DNA from: Pseudomonadota bacterium
GTDB taxonomy: Bacteria; Pseudomonadota; Alphaproteobacteria; Rhizobiales; Methylopilaceae
Direction: 5' to 3'
NCBI GenBank assembly: GCA_023430145.1
Contig: JAEZCD010000028.1
Span: 1-15,463 of the forward strand
DNA length: 15,463 bases
The stretch's first letter is position 1, and each line of letters begins with the position of its first letter. The notes beneath the pieces were generated by a model. It saw nothing but the letters and a program-made list of their open reading frames with translations, had not been told where the DNA came from and did no database searches. Both the position numbers and the translations under genes were made by a program. Shown here piece after piece: positions 1-6,920 of this stretch.

Positions 1-162
1 CGCGACGGCGCTCACCGTCTCACCCGCCTCGTAGCTCTCCGCCACGATCCGCGCCTTCTCCTCCGGCGGCCACTCCCGGCGCCGGCCAGTGCCGGTGAAC
101 ACCTCGAACCGGCGCACCGGCTCGACGTCCCTCGACTTGAGCGTAAGCCCTGAAATCGTCAT
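1..162 (-). CDS. IS66-type transposase accessory protein TnpA, N-terminal part (runs off left edge)
   Basis: Reading the minus strand from an ATG at 162-160 gives 54 codons open to the window edge. The peptide starts MTISGLTLKSRDVEPVRRFE and continues with a GRRREWPPEEKARIVAESYE-like stretch followed by GETVSAVA. That is the start of the small helix-turn-helix protein (TnpA/OrfA) of IS66-type elements, which works with TnpB and the DDE transposase TnpC. The rest of the element must lie to the left, outside the window. The gene points away from the methylase pseudogene starting about 20 bp further right, so an IS end probably lies at about 163-181, but I cannot identify a terminal inverted repeat there. 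IS3-type OrfA is a less likely alternative. Whether the element is intact cannot be judged. Confidence 0.75.
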   Translation of the reverse strand, partial: MTISGLTLKSRDVEPVRRFEVFTGTGRRREWPPEEKARIVAESYEAGETVSAVA

Positions 163-180
163 GTGTCGAAGCCCTCGAAG

Positions 181-1242
181 AATCCGATCCTCGTAGACGG
201 CGAGAACGGCGTCGTCGCCGGCCATGGACGACCGCTGGCCGCCAGCTCGGATTGGCTTCCGTCCCGGTCATCGAGCTGAAGGGCCTCGGAGACGCAGAGG
301 CGGGCCTACGTGCTGGCCGACAACAGGCTGGCCCTGAACGCCGGGGGGACGAGCAGCTCCTTTCCCTCGAGGTGACCGATCTGGCAGCCTTGGCTTCGAC
401 TTGTCGCTCGCCGGTTTTGGCGAGCTGGAAATCGGCAAGCTTCTCGACCTGCACCAGCTGGTGGAGCACCGTCCTTTCCGGACGAGGCGCCGGCACTGCA
501 GGAGAGGGCCGTCACGCAGGTTGGCGACCTCTGATGCATGGGGCGGCATCGCCTGCTCAGCGGCGACGCGACGGGGATCTTATCTCGCGCCCTCGGCGTC
601 GGCCTCGCCGACATGATCTTCCCCGACCCACCCTACAATGTCGACTACGAAGGCAAGACGGCGGCCCGCATGCGGATTGCCAACGACGCCCTTGGTCCTG
701 CCTTGGGCGCCTTCCTCGCCGACACCTGCGCCGCCATGCTGCCGGTGACGAAGGGTGCCGTCTACATCTGCATGTCGTCGGCGGAGCTGGGGACGCTGAA
801 GGCCGCGTTCTAGGCAGCGGGTGGCCACTGGTCGACGACAATCATCTGGGCCGAGAACAACTTCACGCTCGGCCGCGCCGACTACCAGCGCCAGTACGAG
901 CCGATCCTCTATGGCTGGCCGGGCGGCACCGATCATTTCTGGTGCGGCGCCCGCGACCAGGGTGACGTCTGGCACGTCGACAAGCCTGCCCGCAACGATC
1001 TCCATCCGACGATGAAGCCGATCGCCCTCGTCGAGCGGGAGATCCGCAACTCCTCGAAGACGCAGGACCCCGTGCTCGATCCCTTTGCTGGATCGGGCAC
1101 GACGCTGATGGCCGCGGAGGCGACGGGTCGTCGTGCTGCCCTCCTCGGGCTGGATCCCCGCGACTGCGACGTCATCGTCCGCGGGCGGCAGGAGGCGACC
1201 GGCGGCGTTGCCCTTATTATTGCGCAGGATAGCGCTGATTGA
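181..1242 (+). pseudogene. ParB-domain DNA methyltransferase (N4/N6), degraded
   Basis: This was a ParB/Srx-like domain fused to a site-specific DNA methylase, which would transfer methyl from SAM to adenine N6 or cytosine N4. The ParB part is recognisable only in pieces across frames: NPILVDGENGVVAGHGR (181-231), LASVPVIELKGLGDAEA (252 on), RAYVLADNRLALNAG (301 on), DEQLLSLEVTDLAAL (348 on) and SLAGFGELEIGKLL (401 on). The methylase part, in frame from 538, carries motif IV DPPYN at 625-639 and motif I DPFAGSG at 1078-1098. This order, DPPY before the SAM-binding motif, is typical of beta-class enzymes. An in-frame TAG at 811-813 interrupts it. The extreme N-terminus is missing next to the IS66-type gene. 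At least four frame changes plus one stop make it a pseudogene. Scattered lesions in one gene between intact neighbours suggest decay more than sequencing error. Confidence 0.85.
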
Positions 1243-2343
1243 TCATGTGGTTGGGGTCTTTGGTTCCTCCCCTGGAATCTCCGTTCGCTCGCCTAGGGTA
1301 TCACGCACCCAGAGTTTCTTCACGAGCACTGTGATCGCAACGGTAAGAGGCACTGCCAGCAGTATCCCGGTGACGCCGAACATGAATCCGAATACGACAA
1401 TCGCGAACAGAATTAGCACGGGCGGGATAAGAACGGATCGTTGCTGGATAATAGGCGTGAGGATGTTGCCCTCGAGCTGCTGGATCAGCAGCGTGGCGCC
1501 TAGAGTCCACAATATCGTGTCACCGCCCATGCTGAAGGCGAACACTAGAGGCGGGACTGCTCCGACAATCGGGCCGAAATACGGAACGAAGTTCGTGGCC
1601 GCCGCTATCGTCCCGAGCGCAAGCGGTGAGGGCAGGCCAATCCACCAATAAGCCAGGCCGGAGGCCACGCCGACGATAAGCATGGTAAGGATCTGACCCC
1701 TGTACCACATGCGCAAGGCGTTACCCGTGGTGTCCATCGCATCGAAGATTCGGTCGTGTTCCGCGCGCGGGAAGAGCTTCGCGGTTCCGCGGCGATAGGC
1801 GGTTGGATCAGCAGCCAAATAGATTGCGGCGATCAGAACCAGCGCGAGATCAGCGAGCGCACCGGCGGCGGTGAATCCGAGAGCGGCAGCCCGCGAGAGG
1901 ACGCTCTGGTTGCGATCGCCGGTGATTGCGCGTTCGACTTCAGCGCTCGCGTTGTGAATGCCGAGCCGATCGCCGGCGGCGTCGAGGGCAGTGGGAATTT
2001 GCTCCACCACGTAGGTGAGCTGGCCGGCGATCTGGGTTCCGAACAACAAGACGAGGCCGGCAAGGATCGCAGCGCAGAATGCGACTGCGAGGGTCAGATC
2101 CCAAGGTGGCGGTATCGGCGACCATGCGCGGATCAGGTCCGCCAGCGTACGCAGCAGCGTTGCAAGAAGGACGGCTGCGAACAGCAGGAGCAGGATGTCG
2201 GCGATGTTCCAGAAAAAATAGCAGAGGGCGAGAACCCCGAGAGTGATCAACAATCTTCTCAGGTAGGCGCCGTCCTCGGGAAAAAGCATCCTGCTGTAGG
2301 TGAAGCGGCGCGGGGTTGCAGGTCCGTGTTCAATCTGCTGCAT
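1243..2343 (-). CDS. AI-2E family transporter (PerM/TqsA/YdiK-like membrane protein)
   Basis: A 366-residue polytopic inner-membrane protein. Hydrophobic segments lie at about residues 31-65 (two helices) and 80-105, then, after a soluble loop with a DRLGIHN-like stretch, in a C-terminal block. That block carries the family's typical NFVPYFGPIVGAVPPL segment, an LIQQLEGNILTPIIQ segment and a final GVTGILLAVPLTVAITVLVKK helix. Family members are putative exporters; some have been linked to autoinducer-2 or Na+/H+ transport, so the substrate is unknown. I chose the ATG at 2343 (MQQIEHG) because family similarity begins near it. The frame stays open upstream to about 2934, but that extension is Arg-rich and antisense to the DUF3489 pseudogene. 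The gene stands alone between two pseudogenes. Its TGA overlaps nothing but abuts the stop of the methylase remnant. Confidence 0.88.
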   Translation of the reverse strand: MQQIEHGPATPRRFTYSRMLFPEDGAYLRRLLITLGVLALCYFFWNIADILLLLFAAVLLATLLRTLADLIRAWSPIPPPWDLTLAVAFCAAILAGLVLLFGTQIAGQLTYVVEQIPTALDAAGDRLGIHNASAEVERAITGDRNQSVLSRAAALGFTAAGALADLALVLIAAIYLAADPTAYRRGTAKLFPRAEHDRIFDAMDTTGNALRMWYRGQILTMLIVGVASGLAYWWIGLPSPLALGTIAAATNFVPYFGPIVGAVPPLVFAFSMGGDTILWTLGATLLIQQLEGNILTPIIQQRSVLIPPVLILFAIVVFGFMFGVTGILLAVPLTVAITVLVKKLWVRDTLGERTEIPGEEPKTPTT

Positions 2344-2361
2344 GCGAGCGTCCTCCGCCGA

Positions 2362-2375
2362 GGGGGGCGCCCCCC
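2362..2375. promoter_or_regulatory. Perfect G6-CG-C6 palindrome upstream of the AI-2E gene
   Basis: Six G, then CG, then six C form a perfect 14-bp self-complementary sequence. It lies 18 bp before the ATG of the AI-2E-family gene, within its presumed 5' leader. In RNA it could fold back only as a short-loop hairpin; as DNA it could be a dyad binding site. No function is established. Confidence 0.3.
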
Positions 2376-2519
2376 AGGTGTTTCGCCCAATCGAGCAGCA
2401 CCTCCGTTCGTTCCGAAATGATTGAACTTGATCTTCGCTTCGATCAGAGCGTGAGTGTCCTGGCATAAAGGAGGCGGGCTCGCAGGGACATCTCCCGGAC
2501 GCGAGCCTTCCGGCAGTGG

Positions 2520-2538
2520 GAGCGCCGTCCCGGCGCTC
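2520..2538. other. Hairpin, 8-bp stem, before the DUF3489 pseudogene
   Basis: GAGCGCCG and CGGCGCTC form a perfect 8-bp inverted repeat around a TCC loop. It sits 21 bp before the apparent start of the DUF3489 pseudogene. There is no T-run on either side, so it is not a canonical intrinsic terminator. The rest of 2376-2559 contains nothing I recognise. Confidence 0.35.
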
Positions 2539-2559
2539 TAACCGAATCGGAGACCCTCC

Positions 2560-3121
2560 ACGTCGAAAAAGCTGTCCGACACGCAGCTTGTCATCCTTGC
2601 CGCCGCTTGCCAGCGCGGTGGCGCCCGCATCCTGCCGATCACTGCCAACCTGAAGGGCGGCGCCCGTCAACATGGTGCTGCGCAGCCTGCAGGGCCGCGG
2701 CCTTATCGAAGCCGTACCGGCAGAGGCCGGCGACGAGGTCTGGGCAGTGACGGACTGCCCTTCGAGGCGCTCGGCATAGACCCTCCGTCCGAACCGGCCG
2801 AGGCGCCTGTCGCGGCGCCGGTGGCCGACCACGATGCCAACGGCCCGCCGGCGAAGACGGACGCGCGGAGCAAGCCGCGTCGTCGCCCGCGGAAGCGGGA
2901 GGAGGCAGGCGAGGCCGCGCTTACGGTGACGCATCGCTCAGGGACTAAGCAGGAGATGCTGATCGGCCTACTGCGCCGGCCTGAGGGAGCCAGCCTTGAC
3001 GAGATCGTCGCCGCCACTAGCTGGCAGCCGCACACGGTGCGCGGCGTCATCGCAGGCGCCCTCAAGAAGCGTCGGCTCGGAAAGGGTGGAAGGCCGGGGG
3101 CGCGTGTACCGTATTTTCTAG
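2560..3121 (+). pseudogene. DUF3489-domain protein, frameshifted
   Basis: The gene encoded a small two-part protein with a C-terminal DUF3489 domain, a winged-helix-like module of unknown function common in alphaproteobacterial accessory regions. The N-terminal part SKKLSDTQLVILAAACQRGG is in frame from 2563. It continues as VNMVLRSLQGRGLIEAVPAE in another frame from 2666, then GLPFEALGIDPP and the DUF3489 core SGTKQEMLIGLLRRPEGASL followed by DEIVAATSWQPHTVRGVIAG in the first frame. It ends as VEGRGRVYRIF and a TAG at 3119-3121 in the second frame. Frame breaks lie near 2665, 2752 and 3080. The codon where ATG is expected (2560-2562, before SKKLSDTQ and after a GGAGA stretch) reads ACG, so the start codon may also be lost. 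From 2821 the core still has an open frame, so a fragment could be expressed. Confidence 0.82.
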
Positions 3122-3162
3122 AGCGCTACCGGCAACTTCGGAATCGGCGCGGTCGTGCAAGG

Positions 3163-3188
3163 GGCCGCCGAGTCGCTGCTCGGCGGCC
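3163..3188 (-). terminator. Strong hairpin downstream of the iron-type substrate-binding protein gene
   Basis: GGCCGCCGAG and CTCGGCGGCC form a perfect 10-bp stem with a 6-nt loop. It begins 24 bp past the TGA of the minus-strand substrate-binding protein gene, where transcription should end. No U-tract follows on the minus strand, so it may be a non-canonical terminator or a 3'-end stabilising structure. Confidence 0.45.
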
Positions 3189-3211
3189 GAAATGCGTGCT
3201 CGACTCCGATT

Positions 3212-4258
3212 TTAACTCTTGAAGAGCGTCGTCCACTCGTCGATGAGCGTGCCCTGCTCCTCAAAATAGCGATTCACGTCGGCGGCCGAGCTTGCGAGAT
3301 GCTTCACCTGTGTGATGGGTCGGCTGCCATTGGCGCCGAGCAGGGGCGGAACATCGTCGCGGAGCGAAGAGGTCGAGAACTTTTCTTGCCAGAGAATCTG
3401 TGCCTCGCGGCCGAGGCAGAAGTCCAAGAACTTCTTTCCTACCTCCGGATTGGGCGCTTTTGATGGGATACCGATGAGCGCAAAACTGATCGGCGCACCT
3501 TCCTCGGGGACAATGATGTTGAGGTTGGCGCCCTTCTTAACCGCCAGGAACACGTGGTACTGCAAAAGCATCGCCGCGAGCGGCCGCTCGCCCGAAACGA
3601 CCGTGTTGACGACGTCGCCGGAGCCGGTCTTCACCACCACGTCCTGCTTCGCGAGCTTTTCCATGAACGACGCGCCGTAGGCATTGCGCAGAGCCGCGAA
3701 CCACATCAGCGCGCCCGAGCTCGAGGCCGCGTCCGACATCACCATTTTGCCCTTCCATTTCGGGTCGAGCAGATCCTCCCAGTGCTTGGGCGCCTCGTCC
3801 GCCTGGATGAACTTCGGATTGTAGGCCATGCACAGCACTTCGGCCTTCGGGGGCCCGGCGTAGCCAGGGATCAGCGAACCCTTCGGATAGTGGCTGTATT
3901 CGGGGCAGTCGTATTTCAGGAGAAGGCCCTGTTCGGCCCAGCGTGTGCCAGGTCCCGGCACGGCGATGTCGAGAATCGAGGCTTGCACCCGGCCGGCCTT
4001 TGCCTCCTGCTCGAACTTCTGCGTGAGCTGGACGGCCCCGGAGCGGACGTAGTCGACCTTGATGCCGGTGCGCTCCTGAAAGAGCTTCGTCCAGGCATCG
4101 ATCGCATCGACGGCGGAGCCAGCATACCAGATCGCCGTCTCCTGGGCCGCTGCACCGCCGACCGTCAGTCCGCCCAGCGCGGCTGCCCCGGCCATGCCGG
4201 TGCCTTGGAGGAAACGCCTGCGGGACACGCCGCCCGGGCCAAGAACGAGATCCGACAT
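3212..4258 (-). CDS. ABC transporter substrate-binding protein, iron(III)/FbpA-like, Tat-exported
   Basis: A 348-residue periplasmic binding protein of the extracellular solute-binding type found with iron(III), thiamine and similar importers. A twin-arginine signal is clear: SRRRFLQ at residues 12-18, then a hydrophobic GMAGAAALGGLTVGG stretch and likely cleavage after AAA near residue 38. The mature part has a family-like start (AIWYAGSAVDAIDAWTKLFQ) and a WEDLLDPKWKGKMVMSDA segment. The ATG at 4258 is preceded by GGGAG at good spacing. In-frame codons further upstream would enter the DUF1028 gene and are rejected. It lies 31 bp after the DUF1028 gene on the same strand, and its likely partner permease is divergent at 5192. 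No iron-binding Tyr pair can be assigned with confidence, so the ligand is open. Confidence 0.88.
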   Translation of the reverse strand: MSDLVLGPGGVSRRRFLQGTGMAGAAALGGLTVGGAAAQETAIWYAGSAVDAIDAWTKLFQERTGIKVDYVRSGAVQLTQKFEQEAKAGRVQASILDIAVPGPGTRWAEQGLLLKYDCPEYSHYPKGSLIPGYAGPPKAEVLCMAYNPKFIQADEAPKHWEDLLDPKWKGKMVMSDAASSSGALMWFAALRNAYGASFMEKLAKQDVVVKTGSGDVVNTVVSGERPLAAMLLQYHVFLAVKKGANLNIIVPEEGAPISFALIGIPSKAPNPEVGKKFLDFCLGREAQILWQEKFSTSSLRDDVPPLLGANGSRPITQVKHLASSAADVNRYFEEQGTLIDEWTTLFKS

Positions 4259-4289
4259 TCTTTTCTCCCTTATTTGGCACCGCTTTCGG

Positions 4290-5021
4290 TTAGCCGCGCC
4301 GCAGCTCGTCCTCCTCGGCGCGTCGGATCGACTCGGCGATCCTCGCGTCAATGACCTGCCGGTCGGTTTCTCCGACCCGGTCGCGGAGTTTCGGAACCAC
4401 TTGGCGGAAATGTACGTAGCGCTCGCGGCTCACGGCCTCGAGCCGGACCAGCTCGTCGATCGGCTCGGCGTGGTCGTCGACGCGCATGTCGAGATCGGCC
4501 CACACGTCGTCGCCAAAGATCACGAGGGCCGCCGACTGCTTGCCACGCTTGTCGCCACCGGCGTCCTCGCCCGCCTTCAGCGCGAAGATCAGCCTCCGCG
4601 CGAAGGGCAGCCGGGCGCCCGCGGCATAGGCGGTCGCGGCGTCCTCGACGACGCGTGGCCCCGCAAGCATGTTGCCGGCGACCGAGAAGCTCTCGCCGGC
4701 GCGGCCGCCGCACCAGTCGACGCAGCCCGCGCCGGTGTGGACCGCGGTGCGGCCCACGGCATCGACGATGTGGAGTTGCCGATGGGCACGCCCCGGGTCC
4801 AATGCAACCAGCTGGGCAACGACCTCCGGCGCCGGCAGGCCGGCGCGCAGGAGCTGCAGACCGTCGACGCCGAAGAATGCATTGACGAGGGCCTGCGTCG
4901 CCACCGCGCCGACGCTCGGCGCGATGTGTGGGACGACCGCACCGACGGCGAAGAACTTCGACGCCACTGCGATGCCGAAGCGGCCGGTCGACTCCTCCCT
5001 GGCGATGATGGACCAGGTCAT
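4290..5021 (-). CDS. DUF1028 domain-containing protein
   Basis: A 243-residue protein that fits DUF1028 over its full length. Visible family features are the start MTWSIIAREESTGRFGIAVA, the SKFFAVGAVVPHIAPSVGAV segment followed by ATQALVN, the HIVDAVGRTAVHTGAGC block, and SVAGNMLAGPRVVEDAA. DUF1028 proteins have an Ntn-hydrolase-like fold and are often encoded beside peptidases or transporters. No reaction is established, so amide hydrolysis is only an inference. I chose the ATG at 5021 because the family sequence begins there; the frame runs upstream to 5216, across the promoter region of the divergent permease. The gene probably heads a two-gene unit with the substrate-binding protein 31 bp downstream. 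There is no signal peptide, so it should be cytoplasmic. Confidence 0.87.
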   Translation of the reverse strand: MTWSIIAREESTGRFGIAVASKFFAVGAVVPHIAPSVGAVATQALVNAFFGVDGLQLLRAGLPAPEVVAQLVALDPGRAHRQLHIVDAVGRTAVHTGAGCVDWCGGRAGESFSVAGNMLAGPRVVEDAATAYAAGARLPFARRLIFALKAGEDAGGDKRGKQSAALVIFGDDVWADLDMRVDDHAEPIDELVRLEAVSRERYVHFRQVVPKLRDRVGETDRQVIDARIAESIRRAEEDELRRG

Positions 5022-5112
5022 CACTTCGCTCGTTCTCGCCGCCCGGCTCCTCGCCGGACGGACGGATGAGCGTGACAGGAAATCGCAAATTCGGCAACTA
5101 TCGAAAATCCCT

Positions 5113-5159
5113 TTGACACGCCGAGGTCGGACGGCATGCTTGACCCGACGGTCGGACGG
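5113..5159 (+). promoter_or_regulatory. Candidate promoter and 10-bp direct repeat before the ABC permease
   Basis: TTGACA at 5113-5118 matches a sigma-70 -35 box. A weak -10 candidate, CATGCT, follows at 5135-5140 after 16 bp. A perfect direct repeat GGTCGGACGG occurs at 5125-5134 and 5150-5159, 25 bp apart, overlapping the promoter spacer and the region after the -10 box. CCGACGGTCGG at 5145-5155 is an inverted repeat overlapping the second copy. The position between divergent genes (5022-5191) fits an operator, but this is inference from position and repetition only. Confidence 0.4.
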
Positions 5160-5191
5160 AAGAAGACCGACGGGGATTGGGCGGACGCGCG

Positions 5192-6919
5192 ATGACATCC
5201 ACTGAGACAATGGCACTTACCCTGCCGCCGCGCGCGCGTTCGTTCGTGTACCGCGAGCCGCTGTTCTGGGCGATGCTTCTTGTGCTCGGCGTGCTCGGCG
5301 TGCTGATCGTCTACCCGGCGACGATGCTGCTTTGGCGCTCGCTGATCGACAATGACGGTGCGCTCTCCGCCGTTTGGTACGTGCGCGCCTACACGAGCAG
5401 CCGCAATCTGTGGGCGATCCTCAATACGCTCATCATCGCGGCCGGTACGACCGCGGTGGCGACGCTGACAGGCACGCTGCTCGCCTGGGCGGTGGTGCGC
5501 ACCGACATGCCGGGGCGACGGCTGATCGGCGCCGCTTCGATTGTGCCGTTCATCTCGACTCCCTTCATCGGCGCGCTCGCCTGGATGCTGCTGGCGAGCC
5601 CGGTCACGGGCCTCCTCAACCAGCTCTGGCGGCATCTCGGCGGCAGCGGCGCGCTGTTCGACATTTTCTCGCTCGGCGGCATCGTCTTCGTCGAGGCGCT
5701 CTATGAGATGCCGTTCGTCTTCCTGATGGTCGCAGGTGCGCTGCGCTCGATGGACCCCAGCCTGGAAGAAGCGTCGCTATCGGCCGGTGCCGGCATTGCC
5801 AAGACGACGTTCCGTGTCACCCTGCCGCTCGTGCTGCCCGCGATCCTGGCCAGCTCGCTGCTCGTCTTCGTACTGGCGGCCGAGCAGTTCGGCGTACCCG
5901 CTGTGCTCGGCACGCCGGCGCGCATTCGCGTGCTGACGACGAGCATCGTCGAGACGCAGACGATTTATCCGCCGCAGCATGGGCTCGGCGCGGCGCTCAG
6001 CGTCACGCTGCTCGCCATCGCGCTCACCGGCCTCTGGCTGCAGCAGCGAATCCTGGCCGGACGCTCCTACACAACGATCGTGGGTAAGGCGGCGCATCCC
6101 CGCCGGATCGCGCTCGGACCTTTCCGCTGGATTCTCGCCGGGATCTGCGGCTCCTACCTCCTACTGGCGGTCGGGCTGCCCTTTGCAACTATCTTCCTCA
6201 GCTCGATCCGAACGATCTGGACCGACGACATCCAATGGCAGCAGTTCACGCTCGAGAACTATCGCTGGGTGCTGTTCGACTACCCGATCACTCAGCGGGC
6301 GATCGTCAACAGCCTCGTGCTCGGCATCGTCGGTGCAACGGTGGCGATCCTGCTCTGCGCCTTCATCTCGTTCCTCTCGCTGCGCACGAAGCTGCCCGGC
6401 CGGCGGCTGCTCGACTACCTCGCCATGCTGCCGCTTGGCTTTCCCGGAGTTGTGCTGGCCTTCGGCCTCCTGCAGGCCTGGATCAACCCGCCGCTGGTGC
6501 TCTACGGGACGATCTGGATCCTCTTCGTAGCGTATATCACCCGTTATCTGCCGATCGGCGTCCGCTCGACCTCGGCCACCCTGGTCCAGATTCATCCTGA
6601 ACTCGAGGAATCCTCGCTATCCTGCGGGGCCGGTTGGTACCAGACATTCAAGAACATCACGCTGCCGCTTCTGAAGCCCGGCATCATTGCCGGTTGGGTG
6701 TTGCTCTTCATCGCCTTCACGCGCGAGCTGAGCGCCTCTGTGCTGCTCTACTCACCGACGCACGAGGTGCTGTCGGTCGCAATCTACGACCTGCACCAGA
6801 GCGGTCACTTCCAGGCGCTTTCGGCGCTCGCCTTCATGCAGATCGTTGCCGCGCTCGTCGTGCTGGCCATCGCCCGCAAGATTGCTGGAATCGGCAAAGG
6901 GCCGGAGGTGACTCACTAG
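5192..6919 (+). CDS. ABC transporter permease, fused double-domain (FbpB-like)
   Basis: A 575-residue inner-membrane protein made of two tandem BPD_transp_1 domains, about 12 transmembrane helices in all. Each half has an EAA loop that docks the ATPase: EEASLSAGAGIAKTTFRVTL (residues 192-211) and EESSLSCGAGWYQTFKNITL (472-491), each followed by PL..P. This architecture is that of iron(III)/FbpB-type importers, whose binding protein is of the type encoded divergently at 3212-4258. I chose the ATG at 5192; a TTG at 5177 and an ATG at 5210 are alternatives, and no strong ribosome-binding site decides. Normally an ATPase gene follows or overlaps. Here the TAG at 6917-6919 is followed one base later by an insertion-sequence end, and no ATPase for this system is visible. 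The transporter must borrow an ATPase or be non-functional. Confidence 0.88.
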   Translation: MTSTETMALTLPPRARSFVYREPLFWAMLLVLGVLGVLIVYPATMLLWRSLIDNDGALSAVWYVRAYTSSRNLWAILNTLIIAAGTTAVATLTGTLLAWAVVRTDMPGRRLIGAASIVPFISTPFIGALAWMLLASPVTGLLNQLWRHLGGSGALFDIFSLGGIVFVEALYEMPFVFLMVAGALRSMDPSLEEASLSAGAGIAKTTFRVTLPLVLPAILASSLLVFVLAAEQFGVPAVLGTPARIRVLTTSIVETQTIYPPQHGLGAALSVTLLAIALTGLWLQQRILAGRSYTTIVGKAAHPRRIALGPFRWILAGICGSYLLLAVGLPFATIFLSSIRTIWTDDIQWQQFTLENYRWVLFDYPITQRAIVNSLVLGIVGATVAILLCAFISFLSLRTKLPGRRLLDYLAMLPLGFPGVVLAFGLLQAWINPPLVLYGTIWILFVAYITRYLPIGVRSTSATLVQIHPELEESSLSCGAGWYQTFKNITLPLLKPGIIAGWVLLFIAFTRELSASVLLYSPTHEVLSVAIYDLHQSGHFQALSALAFMQIVAALVVLAIARKIAGIGKGPEVTH

Positions 6920-6920
6920 C

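Noticed and set aside
1756..2421. A 221-codon plus-strand open frame
   Set aside because: Antisense to the AI-2E gene's membrane segments; no recognisable domain.
2344..2934. An N-terminal extension of the AI-2E protein by almost 200 residues
   Set aside because: The extension is Arg-rich, antisense to the DUF3489 pseudogene, and family similarity begins only after the ATG at 2343.
4194..5069. A 291-codon plus-strand open frame
   Set aside because: Antisense to the DUF1028 gene and the start of the binding-protein gene; low-complexity composition.
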